DNA of 64,000 nucleotides, from contig CM063255.1 in assembly GCA_032158295.1 (NCBI GenBank), positions 15,776,094-15,840,093 on the forward strand. Direction: 5' to 3'. The notes under the pieces are model-generated. The model saw only the letters and a list, made by a program, of their open reading frames with translations, was not told the origin of the DNA and searched no databases. Within the stretch, counting starts at the first letter, position 1; each line of letters begins with the position of its first letter. Below are positions 47,701 through 59,700 of the stretch, in pieces. The stretch is from Pycnopodia helianthoides (Eukaryota > Echinodermata > Asteroidea > Forcipulatida > Asteriidae). Position numbers and translations under genes: made by a program.

Positions 47701-50700
47701 CCTCAGAAATGTTGACTACAATCTTAAACTGATCCTATGTAGCAGTGATGAGTGATCGTAGTTGTCAACTCTCATCAATGAAGTACTGTAAACATGTAGA
47801 TGCAGCAAGTAGACTTACACATGAAAACAAGACTAATGTTGGCAGCAATCATAAATAAACAATGCAGTCCAAGTACATGTAGGTCAGCCGAGGATCTCCC
47901 AGCCTGCTCTCTGATGTTGCTTCTCGAAACTCTGTATAATTTGTGAGCGTGTTCATGACTTGGGATAGTTTGGGTAGAAATCTCATCTAGATGAGTGTAG
48001 GTTAGAGAGGAGATTACAACAGTAATGGATGGTCTTGACAATTTTTTGTTTGCCAAATAGAAAGCCTGTCAATTAAAATTGTTTACTGATTTACTATTAG
48101 TTTACATAGACCATTAGTGCTCAATTCATTAAACAGTGGTACATATTGTTATTTTCGTTTTCTTTGACCTTAAAATTTGAAGCTCGACAAAAATGGTTTC
48201 ATAGTTAATGTATGAACCACATCAGCTAAACGTGGTCGTGTAAGTACATCAGTGAACTCTGAGTTCTTACCAATTATTCTACAAAAATGAGAAATGAAAG
48301 TTTAAGAAAATTGAAATAAGTCTAGATGCATAACTACTGTGCCAGTCATATTAATAATAAGCAGCACTTACAAAGTGCTTGATATGATTTGACTAGAGTA
48401 GAGCTTGTCAAATGGTTGTAGCTTGGTTTCATCAAATCTTTTGTGAGAGTCAATATACATGTATACACGTACAGCTGGATTCCTTATTGGTGCGCTAAAG
48501 GCACTGCTCATGTGTTAACCAGAGGGCCTCAGTGTGTTCAAACTTGTTCTGGGGAATGTTTTTAACCATCTCATCGAGACTGCAGAAATGAAATGTAGAT
48601 CCTCCTCTCTGTGCTACTGCTGGCATACGCCATAGAACTGTACACTAGGCAGCCGCACAAATGCGTCTTTGGCCAACCAGTAGCGTTAATCTGCACGCGT
48701 AGTTTGCAATTTACATATTTTATTCTAAGGGTCTTTTTTTGGACCCTGTCTTTTAACAGTTAGTCTGTGGTTGTTTATTCTCAGCTTAGATTTGTAGTTA
48801 GAGTTGCAGCAGTATTTGCTCCAATTGTCACTTTAAGAATATGCTATTAACCTGTGTTGACCATAATTAAGTCAACCAGCTTTGAGAAATGTGAGTGATT
48901 TTAGAACATTTATGGTGCTTGGTTTAATGCGATTGAGAGCTCCTGGTTTTCATCTAACACATTTCGTTCATTCATAGCAATCTGAACATCAATGCGGTTT
49001 GGCCTACGAGGTTGACCATTACAACAGCAAAGCATGTCTTGAAGACCTTTCCGGAACTTCTTGTATTTGAAGATGTAAACAAGGGGATTGATCACAGAGT
49101 TCATGAAGTACATGTCATGGATTAAAGGAGATGATCTTTCCGCAAAATAGCACCATTCTGTATTTGCTATTAAGCAGAAAGACCTGAGGAAAACTGTTGG
49201 TGTCCACAGTATTACCAATGCACCCATGACAATCCGGAGCGTGCTGATCACATTCTGTCTGGCCTGTAAAAGCTCAAGGGCTGCTCCTTGTACATTCTGT
49301 TGTTGGAGTTGTTGAGCACTTCTCTTGAGAGTGGCTTGGATCTTGTAGTAAACCCAACCCATAAAAAGGATGGGCAACAGGTAGCCAAAAAGGATGTAGA
49401 ACACTCTTCGTATTTGGTGTAGGGTGTCAGATGAGTCAGTCCGTTTACAAGCAAGCCTGCTGGTGTCAGCAGTTGCAGCAAACAGACTAGGGCTTGACAA
49501 TAGAATTGACATCACCCATGCAACAAAGATGGTCATGGTAACTTTCTTTGCAGACATCAGTCTGGGATAGTGCAGTGGATGTACAATCCCTATATATCGT
49601 TCATAGGTCACCAGACATAGACTATAAACTGTTGAGAAGACTGTTAACTTTACCATAAAGCCACTCAAGAGAATCCGACAAAAGATCCTTCTTCCAATTA
49701 AACTTTCTGGTACAGAGAATCCAGTATTTAACCAGACTGAATGCAAGCAAACTGTGCTGTCAATCACTGCAAGATATGCCAGCAAGTAGTTTGTCATATT
49801 ATGGAGATTTTTGGTGCGAAGGATGACCAGCCAAGCTAGAGTGTTGAGAACCAATCCAACAGTTCCCATTACAATTCCAATGGTTTCCACCCAATCGGAC
49901 ATTTTCAGTATTTTCAACGTTGTGTTTGCCTCAGAAATGTTGACTACAATCTTAAACTGATCCTATGTAGCAGTGATGAGTGATCGTAGTTGTCAACTCT
50001 CATCAATGAAGTACTGTAAACATGTAGATGCAGCAAGTAGACTTACACATGAAAACAAGACTAATGTTGGCAGCAATCATAAATAAACAATGCAGTCCAA
50101 GTACATGTAGGTCAGCCGAGGATCTCCCAGCCTGCTCTCTGATGTTGCTTCTCGAAACTCTGTATAATTTGTGAACGTGTTCATGACTTGGGATAGTTTG
50201 GGTAGAAATCTCATCTAGATGAGTGTAGGTTAGATAGGAGATTACAACAGTAATGGATGGTCTTGACAATTTTTTGTTTGCCAAATAGAAAGCCTGTCAA
50301 TTAAAATTGTTTACTGATTTACTATTAGTTTACATAGACCATTAGTGCTCAATTCATTAAACAGTGGTACATATTGTTATTTTCGTTTTCTTTGACCTTA
50401 AAATTTGAAGCTCGACAAAAATGGTTTCATAGTTAATGTATGAATCACATCAGCTAAACGTGGTCGTGTAAGTACATCAGTGAACTCTGAGTTCTTACCA
50501 ATTATTCTACAAAAATGAGAAATGAAAGTTTAAGAAAATTGAAATAAGTCTAGATGCATAACTACTGTGCTAGTCATATTAATAATAAGCAGCACTTACA
50601 AAGTGCTTGATATGATTTGACTAGAGTAGAACTTGTCAAATGGTGGTAGCTTGGTTTCATCAAATCTTTTGTGAGAGTCAATATACATGTATACACGTAC

Positions 50701-53700
50701 AGCTGGATTCCTTATTGGTGCGCTAAAGGCACTGCTCATGTGTTAACCAGAGGGCCTCAGAGTGTTCAAACTTGTTCTGGGGAATGTTTTTACCATCTCA
50801 TCGAGACTGCAGAAATGAAATGTAGATCCTCCTCTCTGTGCTACTGCTGGCATACGCCATAGAACTGTACACTAGGCAGCCGCACAAATGCGTCTTTGGC
50901 CAACCAGTAGCGTTAATCTGCACGCGTAGTTTGCAATTTACATATTTTATTCTAAGGGTCTTTTTTTGGACCCTGTCTTTTAACAGTTAGTCTGTGGTTG
51001 TTTATTCTCAGCTTAGATTTGTAGTTAGAGTTGCAGCAGTATTTGCTCCAATTGTCACTTTAAGAATATGCTATTAACCTGTGTTGACCATAATTATGTC
51101 AACCAGCTTTGAGAAGTTTTTATGGTGCTTGGTTTAATGCGATTGAGAGCTCCTGGTTTTCATCTAACACATTTCGTTCATTCATAGCAATCTGAACATC
51201 AATGCGGTTTGGCCTACGAGGTTGACCATTACAACAGCAAAGCATGTCTTGAAGACCTTTCCGGAACTTCTTGTATTTGAAGATGTAAACAAGGGGATTG
51301 ATCACAGAGTTCATGAAGAACATGTCATGGATTAAAGGAGATGATCTTCTCGCAAAATAGCACCATTCTGTATTTGCTATTAAGCAGAAAGACCTGAGGA
51401 AAACTGTTGGTGTCCACAGTATTACCAGTGCACCCATGACAATCCGGAGCGTGCTGATCACATTCTGTCTGGCCTGTAAAAGCTCAAGGGCTGCTCCTTG
51501 TACATTCTGTTGTTGGAGTTGTTGAGCACTTCTCTTGAGAGTGGCTTGGATCTTGTAGTAAACCCAACCCATAAAAAGGATGGGCAACAGGTAGCCAAAT
51601 AGGATGTAGAACACTCTTCGTATTTGGTGTAGGGTGTCAGATGAGTCAGTCCGTTTACAAGCAAGCCTGCTGGTGTCAGCAGTTGCAGCAAACAGACTAG
51701 GGCTTGACAATAGAATTGACATCACCCATGCAACAAAGATGGTCAGGGTAACTTTCTTTGCAGACATCAGTCTGGGATAGTGCAGTGGATGTACAATCCC
51801 AATATATCGTTCATAGGTCACCAGACAAAGACCATAAACTGTTGAGAAGACTATTAACTTTCCCATAAAGCCACTCCAGAGAATCCGACAAAAGATCCTT
51901 CTTCCAATTAAACTTTCTGGAAAAGAGAATCCAGTATTTAACCAGACTGAATGCAAGCAAACTGTGCTGTCAATCACCGCAAGATATGCCAGCAAGTAGT
52001 TTGTCATATTATGGAGATTTTTGGTGCGAAGGATGACTAGCCAAGCTAGCGTGTTGAGAACCAATCCAACAGTTCCCACTACAATTCCAATGGTATCCAC
52101 CCAATCAGACATTTTCAGTATTTTCAACGTTGTGTTTGCCTCAGAAATGTTGACTACAATCTTAAACTGATCCTATGTAGCAGTGATGAGTGATCGTAGT
52201 TGTCAACTCTCATCAATGAAGTACTGTAAACATGTAGATGCAGCAAGTAGACTTACACATGAAAACAAGACTAATGTTGGCAGCAATCATAAATAAGCAA
52301 TGCAGTCCAAGTACATGTAGGTCAGCCGAGGATCTCCCAGCCTGCTCTCTGATGTTGCTTCTCGAAACTCTGTATAATTTGTGAGCGTGTTCATGACTTG
52401 GGATAGTTTGGGTAGAAATCTCATCTAGATGAGTGTAGGTTAGATAGGAGATTACAACAGTTATGGATGGTCTTGACAATTTTTTGTTTGCCAAATAGAA
52501 AGCCTGTCAATTAAAATTGTTTACTGATTTACTATTAGTTTACATAGACCATTAGTGCTCAATTCATTAAACAGTGGTACATATTGTTATTTTCGTTTTC
52601 TTTGACCTTAAAATTTGAAGCTCGACAAAAATGGTTTCATAGTTAATGTATGAACCACATCAGCTAAACGTGGTCGTGTAAGTACATCAGTGAACTCTGA
52701 GTTCTTACCAATTATTCTACAAAAATGAGAAATGAAAGTTTAAGAAAATTGAAATAAGTCTAGATGCATAACTACTGTGCTAGTCATATTAATAATAAGC
52801 AGCACTTACAAAGTGCTTGATATGATTTGACTAGAGTAGAACTTGTCAAATGGTGGTAGCTTGGTTTCATCAAATCTTTTGTGAGAGTCAATATACATGT
52901 ATACACGTACAGCTGGATTCCTTATTGGTGCGCTAAAGGCACTGCTCATGTGTTAACCAGAGGGCCTCAGAGTGTTCAAACTTGTTCTGGGGAATGTTTT
53001 TACCATCTCATCGAGACTGCAGAAATGAAATGTAGATCCTCCTCTCTGTGCTACTGCTGGCATACGCCATAGAACTGTACACTAGGCAGCCGCACAAATG
53101 CGTCTTTGGCCAACCAGTAGCGTTAATCTGCACGCGTAGTTTGCAATTTACATATTTTATTCTAAGGGTCTATTATTGGACCCTGTCTTTTAACAGTTAG
53201 TCTGTGGTTGTTTATTCTCAGCTTGGATTTGTAGTTAGAGTTGCATCAGTATTTGCTCCAATTGTCACTTTAAGAATATGCTATTAACCTGTGTTGACCA
53301 TAATTAAGTCAACCAGCTTTGAGAAATGTGAGTGATTTTAGAACATTTATGGTACTTGGTTTGGTGCGATTGAGAACTCCTGGTTTTCATCTAACACATT
53401 TCGTTCATTCATAGCAATCTGAACATCAATGCGGTTTGGCCTACGAGGTTGACCATTACAACAGAAAAGCATGTCTTGAAGACCTTTTCGAAACTTCTTG
53501 TATTTGAAGATGTAAACAAGGGGATTGATCACAGAGTTCATGTAGTACATGTCATGGATTAAAGGAGACAATTTTTCCGCAAAATAGCACCATTCTGTAT
53601 TTGCTATTAAGCAGAAAGACCTGAGGAAAACTGTTGGTGTCCATAGTATTACCAGTGCACCCATGACAATCCGGAGTGTGCTGATCACATTCTGTCTGGC

Positions 53701-56700
53701 CTGTAAAAGCTCAAGGGCTGCTCCTTGTACATTCTGTTGTTGGAGTTGTTGAGCACTTCTCTTGAGAGTGGCTTGGATCTTGTAGTAAACCCAACCCATA
53801 AATAGGATGGGCAACAGGTAGCCAAATACGATGTAGAACACTCTTCGTAATTGGTGTAGGGTGTCAGATGAGTCAGTCCGTTTACAAGCAAGCCTGCTGG
53901 TGTCAGCAGTTGCAGCTAACAGACCAGGGCTTGAAAATAGTGTTGACAATACCCATGCAACGAAGATGGTCAGGGTAACTTTCTTTGCAGACATCAGTCT
54001 GGGATAGTGCAGTGGATGTACAATCCCAATATATCGTTCATAGGTCACCAGACAAAGACCATAAACTGTTGAGAAGACTATTAACTTTCCCATAAAGCCA
54101 CTCCAGAGAATCCGACAAAAGATCCTTCTTCCAATTAAACTTTCTGGTACAGAGAATCCAGTATTAAACCAGACTGAATGCACGCAAACTATGCTGTCAA
54201 TCACCGCAAGATATGCCAGCAAGTAGTTTGTCATATTATGGAGATTTTTGGTGCGAAGGATGACTAGCCAAGCTAGCGTGTTGAGAACCAATCCAACAGT
54301 TCCCATTACAATTCCAATGGTTTCCACCCGATCAGACATTTTCAGTATTTTCACTGTTGTGTTTGCCTCAGAAATGTTGACTACAATCTTAAACTGATCC
54401 TATGTAGCAGTGATGAGTGATCGTAGTTGTCAACTCTCATCAATGAAGTACTGTAAACATGTAGATGCAGCAAGTAGACTTACACATGAAAACAAGACTA
54501 ATGTTGGCAGCAATCATAAATAAGCAATGCAGTCCAAGTAGGTCAGCCGAAGATCTCCCAGCCTGCTCTCTGATGTTGCTTCTCGAAACTCTGTATTATT
54601 TGTGAGCGTGTTCATGACTTGGGATAGTTTGGGTAGAAATCTCATCTAGATGAGTGTAGGTTAGACAGGAGATTGCGACAATTATGTTTATGACTTGGCA
54701 TAGTTTGGGCAGAAATCTCATCTAGATGAGTGTAGGTTAGACAGGAGATTGCGACAATTATGTTTTTGACTTGGCATAGTCTGGGTAGAAATCTCATCTA
54801 GATGAATGTAGGTTAGACAGGAGATTGCGACAATTATGGATGGTCTTGACAAGTCTTTGTTTGCCAAATGGAAAGCCTGTAAATTAAAATTGTTTACTGA
54901 TTTACTGTTAGTTTACATAGACCATTAGGCTTAATTGCTCAATTCATTAAAGGTACACGTTGTCTTGGATCGGGGGAGTTGGTCTATAAAAAGCGTTTGT
55001 AACCGTTTGTTATAAAATGCATGATTAGAAAGATGTTTTAAAAGTAGAAAACAATGATCCACACAAATATGCCTCGAAATTGCGTGGTTTTCCTTTTACA
55101 TCGTGAACCAACACCAACGCCATTTTGTGGAGTCAAATTTTTTGTTCATTTCATTTTCATTGCCCTTAAAATATGAAGCCCGACAAAAATTGTCTAATAG
55201 TTAAAGTATGAACCACATCAGCTAAACGTAGTCCAGTAAGCACATCAGTGAACTCTGAGTTCTTGCCAATTATTCTACGAAAATGAGAAATGAAAATTTA
55301 AGAATTTTGAAACAAGTCTATGCATAACTACTGTACTAGTCTTATTAATAATAAGCAGCACTTATAAAGCGCATGATATCTGACAAAAAAATTATGTTTG
55401 AGGGCGCTGGTCAGCAGAGAGAAATTCCAGGATTTAAAATGCTTGTCATTTGAAGATTGATAGATTATTTTGTGTTCTTAGTTCAAGTGGTAGTGATTTC
55501 CACAGACGAGGTGCAATGTTGGTCATTTCCACTGCCTTGTTGTACAATACTACCACATAGCCCGGGAATGAGGTTGTATTTGCGCTGGTACTACATTAGG
55601 TAAATTGATCTGCTTTCCTATGTGATGTGCCGTAGGGGAACAGTGAAGCAGTGTTTCTGTCAATGATCGCCATTTTTGTTTACTATTCGTTAGCCATTGT
55701 TCGTCTGCTTTTTTAACTGTGCCAATTTCATCGTAACAATGTTGGGAGATGACAACAGATTGCCTCCAAAGAGAGGTTTCTTTCCTGTTCCAAAGATGAG
55801 ATCAAAAAACTTGATCTTCCACCAAAGTTCATAAAATTAAATTTGGTAATTTTCCTGTTTAAGTGTTTGAATTTTTTTCAACTAAACAACGCGAAATGCA
55901 TTGTCCAAAAATAAATTAACAAATAATTACAATTAATTTCACTGTTTAATGTTTGATTCCCCTCCTGCTGGAATCTATTGGTACAATAAAACAATCGCTG
56001 CACACTGCGATGGGGGTCTAGAGGTTTTGTACACCCTTACGGGCAAACAGCACCCTGGCTTTTCCCAGGTGCCATTTGCTTCTCAGGTGTACAAACACCA
56101 TGGATCCCCCATCACAGCATGCAACAGTTGTATAATGTATCGCATTATAACCAAACTTGTGCGAGAGGCCAGTTTGAACCCATTGGCCCTTTGCACGGTC
56201 AGCCATTTGCGTGTAGAGCCTCGAATTGGGGACAGCAGTGAATAGAAGCATTATATAACTCTGTATTGTCATGGTAATGCAATAACACTTTCATCCAAAC
56301 TGATACATAAATAAAATACAAATGAAGCATGAAGTCGAGGCACATGGCGAATCCGTGCAAGTAGCTAATAATGAGCGGCTTGTATTGCACACAAAAAAAG
56401 GAGTTGTTTCTGTCAATGGTTTTTACGGGTTTTAGGTCGCCACAGGTTTGAACAGTTTGTACTTTTTAGAAATAAAATAAAGAGTCACTGTGAGTCATTG
56501 TGGCGTGTCGTGGCCGAGCTGATAAGAACACCGGACTCGATCTCTGGTATTTCTGATCAGAAGAGTATGGGTTCGAGTCCCGATCAAGACACTTGTGTCC
56601 TTAAAGGAACATTACAGAATTGGTTTTTGCTAACAAAACAGTTGCTGGCAGTGTAAGCACTTTATGTAATCCACCATATACATAAACTGACAAACCTGTA

Positions 56701-59700
56701 GAAGTTTGAGATCGATCGGCCATCTGGGTCACGAGAAAATAGTGAAAAACCGATTACACATTTGAACGGAAATCATATAGATTCAACAAATGAATAAAAC
56801 GCTCACTGAGCAATAAACTCCAATCGGAAAATTAGTTTATTCATTTCTCATCAAATATGGCATTTCAGACAGAAATATTTCAAGGGATGTTTTCTACTAT
56901 CATCATCATTAGACCGTGTAAGTTTTATGTAAATCTGTGATCAAAAAGTATATTTGTTCTTACCAATTCTGTAATGTTCCTTTAAGCAAGACACCTAACC
57001 ATTATTGCTGTGTCCTTCGGATGGCATGTAAAGCTGTAGGTCCCGTGTGTTGTGTAATGCACGTAAAAGAACCCAGTACACTTACCGTAAAGAGAAGGGG
57101 CTCGCCCTGGTGTTCCTGGTTTGATCGGCAGCATATTGCGCTACAGCACCTTGTAAACCATTATATGGTAATATGTGAAGGAAATAGGTCTCATACTCCA
57201 AAGTACCTTCAAGGATAAATACTGTAGCGCTTAGAAACGTAGTATTAAGCGCGGTATAAATGTAAAGCATTATTATTATTTTTATTATTATTATTATTGT
57301 AGCCACCTTTCTTTGGCGTGTCTATAGGTATGTTACGTCTCCAGCTCTTCCTTCCTGACCACCCACTCGACCCCGATCCTCCAAGAGCCTCTGAAGAACA
57401 GCGACCTCCTCCTACTAACGAGCATCACTCAGACGCCAGCTCACAACCCAGACAGCATGCTGGGAGAGTTCTGCAGTAATCTGAGTGAGTAGTGCAGCAA
57501 GGTCTCCTTGAAGTTCACTATCTGGGCCCAATTTCATAGAGCTGCTAAGCACAACAATTTGCTTAGCATGAAATTTCTTCCTTGACAAAAACAGGGTTAC
57601 CAACCAAATTTCCATGTGTTGCATATTGCTTGCTACTGGTATTCAGCTTTTGTTTGCTTATCCTGAAAATCACGTGGAAATTTGGTTGGTAATCCTGTTT
57701 TTATCAATGAAGAAATTTCATGCTAAGCAAATTGTTGTGCTTAGCAGCTCTATGAAATTGGGCCCTGGCCTCAACCATGGGCCCATCTCAAAAGTTCCTC
57801 ATAATAATAATAATAATAATAACTAGTTCTTATATAGCGCATTTCACAATAACGTGCCAATGCGCTTTACATTAGTGCCCTGGTCACTAATCCGGACAGC
57901 ATGCTGGGAGAGTTCTGCAGTAATCTGAGTGAGTAGTGCAGCAAGGTCTCCTTGAAGTTCACTATCTGGGCCCAATTTCATAGAGCTGCTAAGCACAACA
58001 ATTTGCTTAGCATGAAATTTCTTCCTTGACAAAAACAGGGTTACCAACCAAATTTCCATGTGTTGCATATTGCTTGCTACTGGTATTCAGCTTTTGTTTG
58101 CTTATCCTGAAAATCATGTGTGCCCTGGTCACTAATCCGGACAGCATGCTGGGAGAGTTCTGCAGTAATCTGAGTGAGTAGTGCAGCAAGGTCTCCTTGA
58201 AGTTCACTATCTGGCCTCAACCATGGGCCCATCTCAAAAGTTCCTCATCCATTCGTTTCCAATCATAAATTCCTCATTTACGAGGTTCCCCATTTTCATG
58301 ATTTTTTACTCCTTCATGAATCTTCCCAGTCATGAGTTTTTCCTCTTTTCTTAATCAATGGGTTTCTCCTTTAATTAGTTGCTCCTACTCGCTCATGATT
58401 TTGTTACAAGTGCTCTCTAAATCAATCAAGAGGCAGAATCTTTGTAAGGGGTGTTGTAACAAAATCATCAATGGGAAACTTGAGAGTAGGGCAACTAATT
58501 AAAGGATTCTGCCTTTTCGATTGATTTAGAGAGCACCACATTATGTCTCATTTTTATTAGAAAGCCGCGTGAACGAGACGAGCTACACACGTAGCACCCA
58601 AAGTACTATACCCATAGCAACTAAAGTAATATACCCATAGCAACTGGTGTACTATACCCATAGCAACCAGTGTACTATACCCATAGCAACCAGCGTACTG
58701 TACCCGGAGCAACAGCAGGTTCTTGGTACCTTGACGTTTACAGGCACAATATTTGTCAACAAGTCTTAAGAGACCAAAAGAACTCACTCCGCGGCAGTGC
58801 AGTTAATTACGAGAAGTCCCCCCCGATCCACAAAGCTAAAGTAGTAGTCCAGGCCGATTTCCTACCTCCCGCCCAGGTAGTAGTTAATAAGCAGGACAGT
58901 TCTTTTCAGAACTGAGAAGTCTCCCGAATTCCGAAAATCTACTCTGCGGTAGTAGAATAAATAGCAAGACAAGTTCTCTAAAGAACAAAATCTACACAGC
59001 AAAGTAGATATTTATACACATGGTGTTACTGCAAACCGAATATATATTGATACCTCACCATGCAATGCCTCAAAACCCATATAAATATTAAGTGATTTAT
59101 ACTCTTGCTGTGGTTAAAACTTTGACTCCCTCGGTGATCCTCGGAGCAGTCTGGAAAAATAGAACCCACCAAAGAGTCATAGTTTTAACCATAGCACCCA
59201 AAGCAGTGATTCCCAGAGTGCAAGAAGATCGAGCACGAGGTGATAACAAAACTATTTCAGTAGCATATACGCAAATCAATTGGTTTTTCTTTTCTTAAAT
59301 GCAGCTGCCATCTTGTTTTTATTCCACCACAAGTGATCTTCAGGCCATGTCCAAATTGGCATTGGAGTATAGGATGTCGTTAGCAGCACCCTTAATAGCA
59401 ACAGCCGTAGCCTAGCTGTAGCCACCAATATGGATACGGCCTAATTGTGGTCCAAATCAAACGACTATGGCTATGGGTGTTGGCTGCAACGGCAATGTTG
59501 AAGAATAGGACTTTTCGGTGATCTGGCCATAGCCAGTGCCAAAGCAGTCAGTTACAGAACATAACCAAACAGAAACAGAGAGTGTATCAAAAAAATAGTC
59601 AGATCCCCATGTTATATAATACCAATCATCATTCATATGTCACCATTGCATACAAGGAACCTAACAAATATAGCCACTAGTTTGTCATGTTAATGCATTT

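Larger units (their letters stand above)
43897..54950 (-). repeat. tandem array of five 2.2-kb GPCR gene units
   Basis: Equivalent points (TTGACTAGAGTAGA) fall at about 43899, 46162, 48389, 50617 and 52827, giving periods near 2263, 2227, 2228 and 2210. Genes and spacers are both nearly identical, so whole units were duplicated recently. A more diverged spacer copy continues to about 55375. The array lies within INTS9 intron 8, antisense to it. Confidence 0.97.
57451..58250. repeat. triplicated INTS9 exon 9 donor region
   Basis: GACAGCATGCTGGGAGAGTT and the following exon end, GTGAGT donor and about 50 bp of intron occur at 57451 (real exon), 57895 and 58140. Copy 2 also repeats the left half of the hairpin MITE (57970-58115). 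CCTCAACCATGGGCCCATCT follows both the first hairpin (57770) and copy 3 (58214). Confidence 0.95.
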
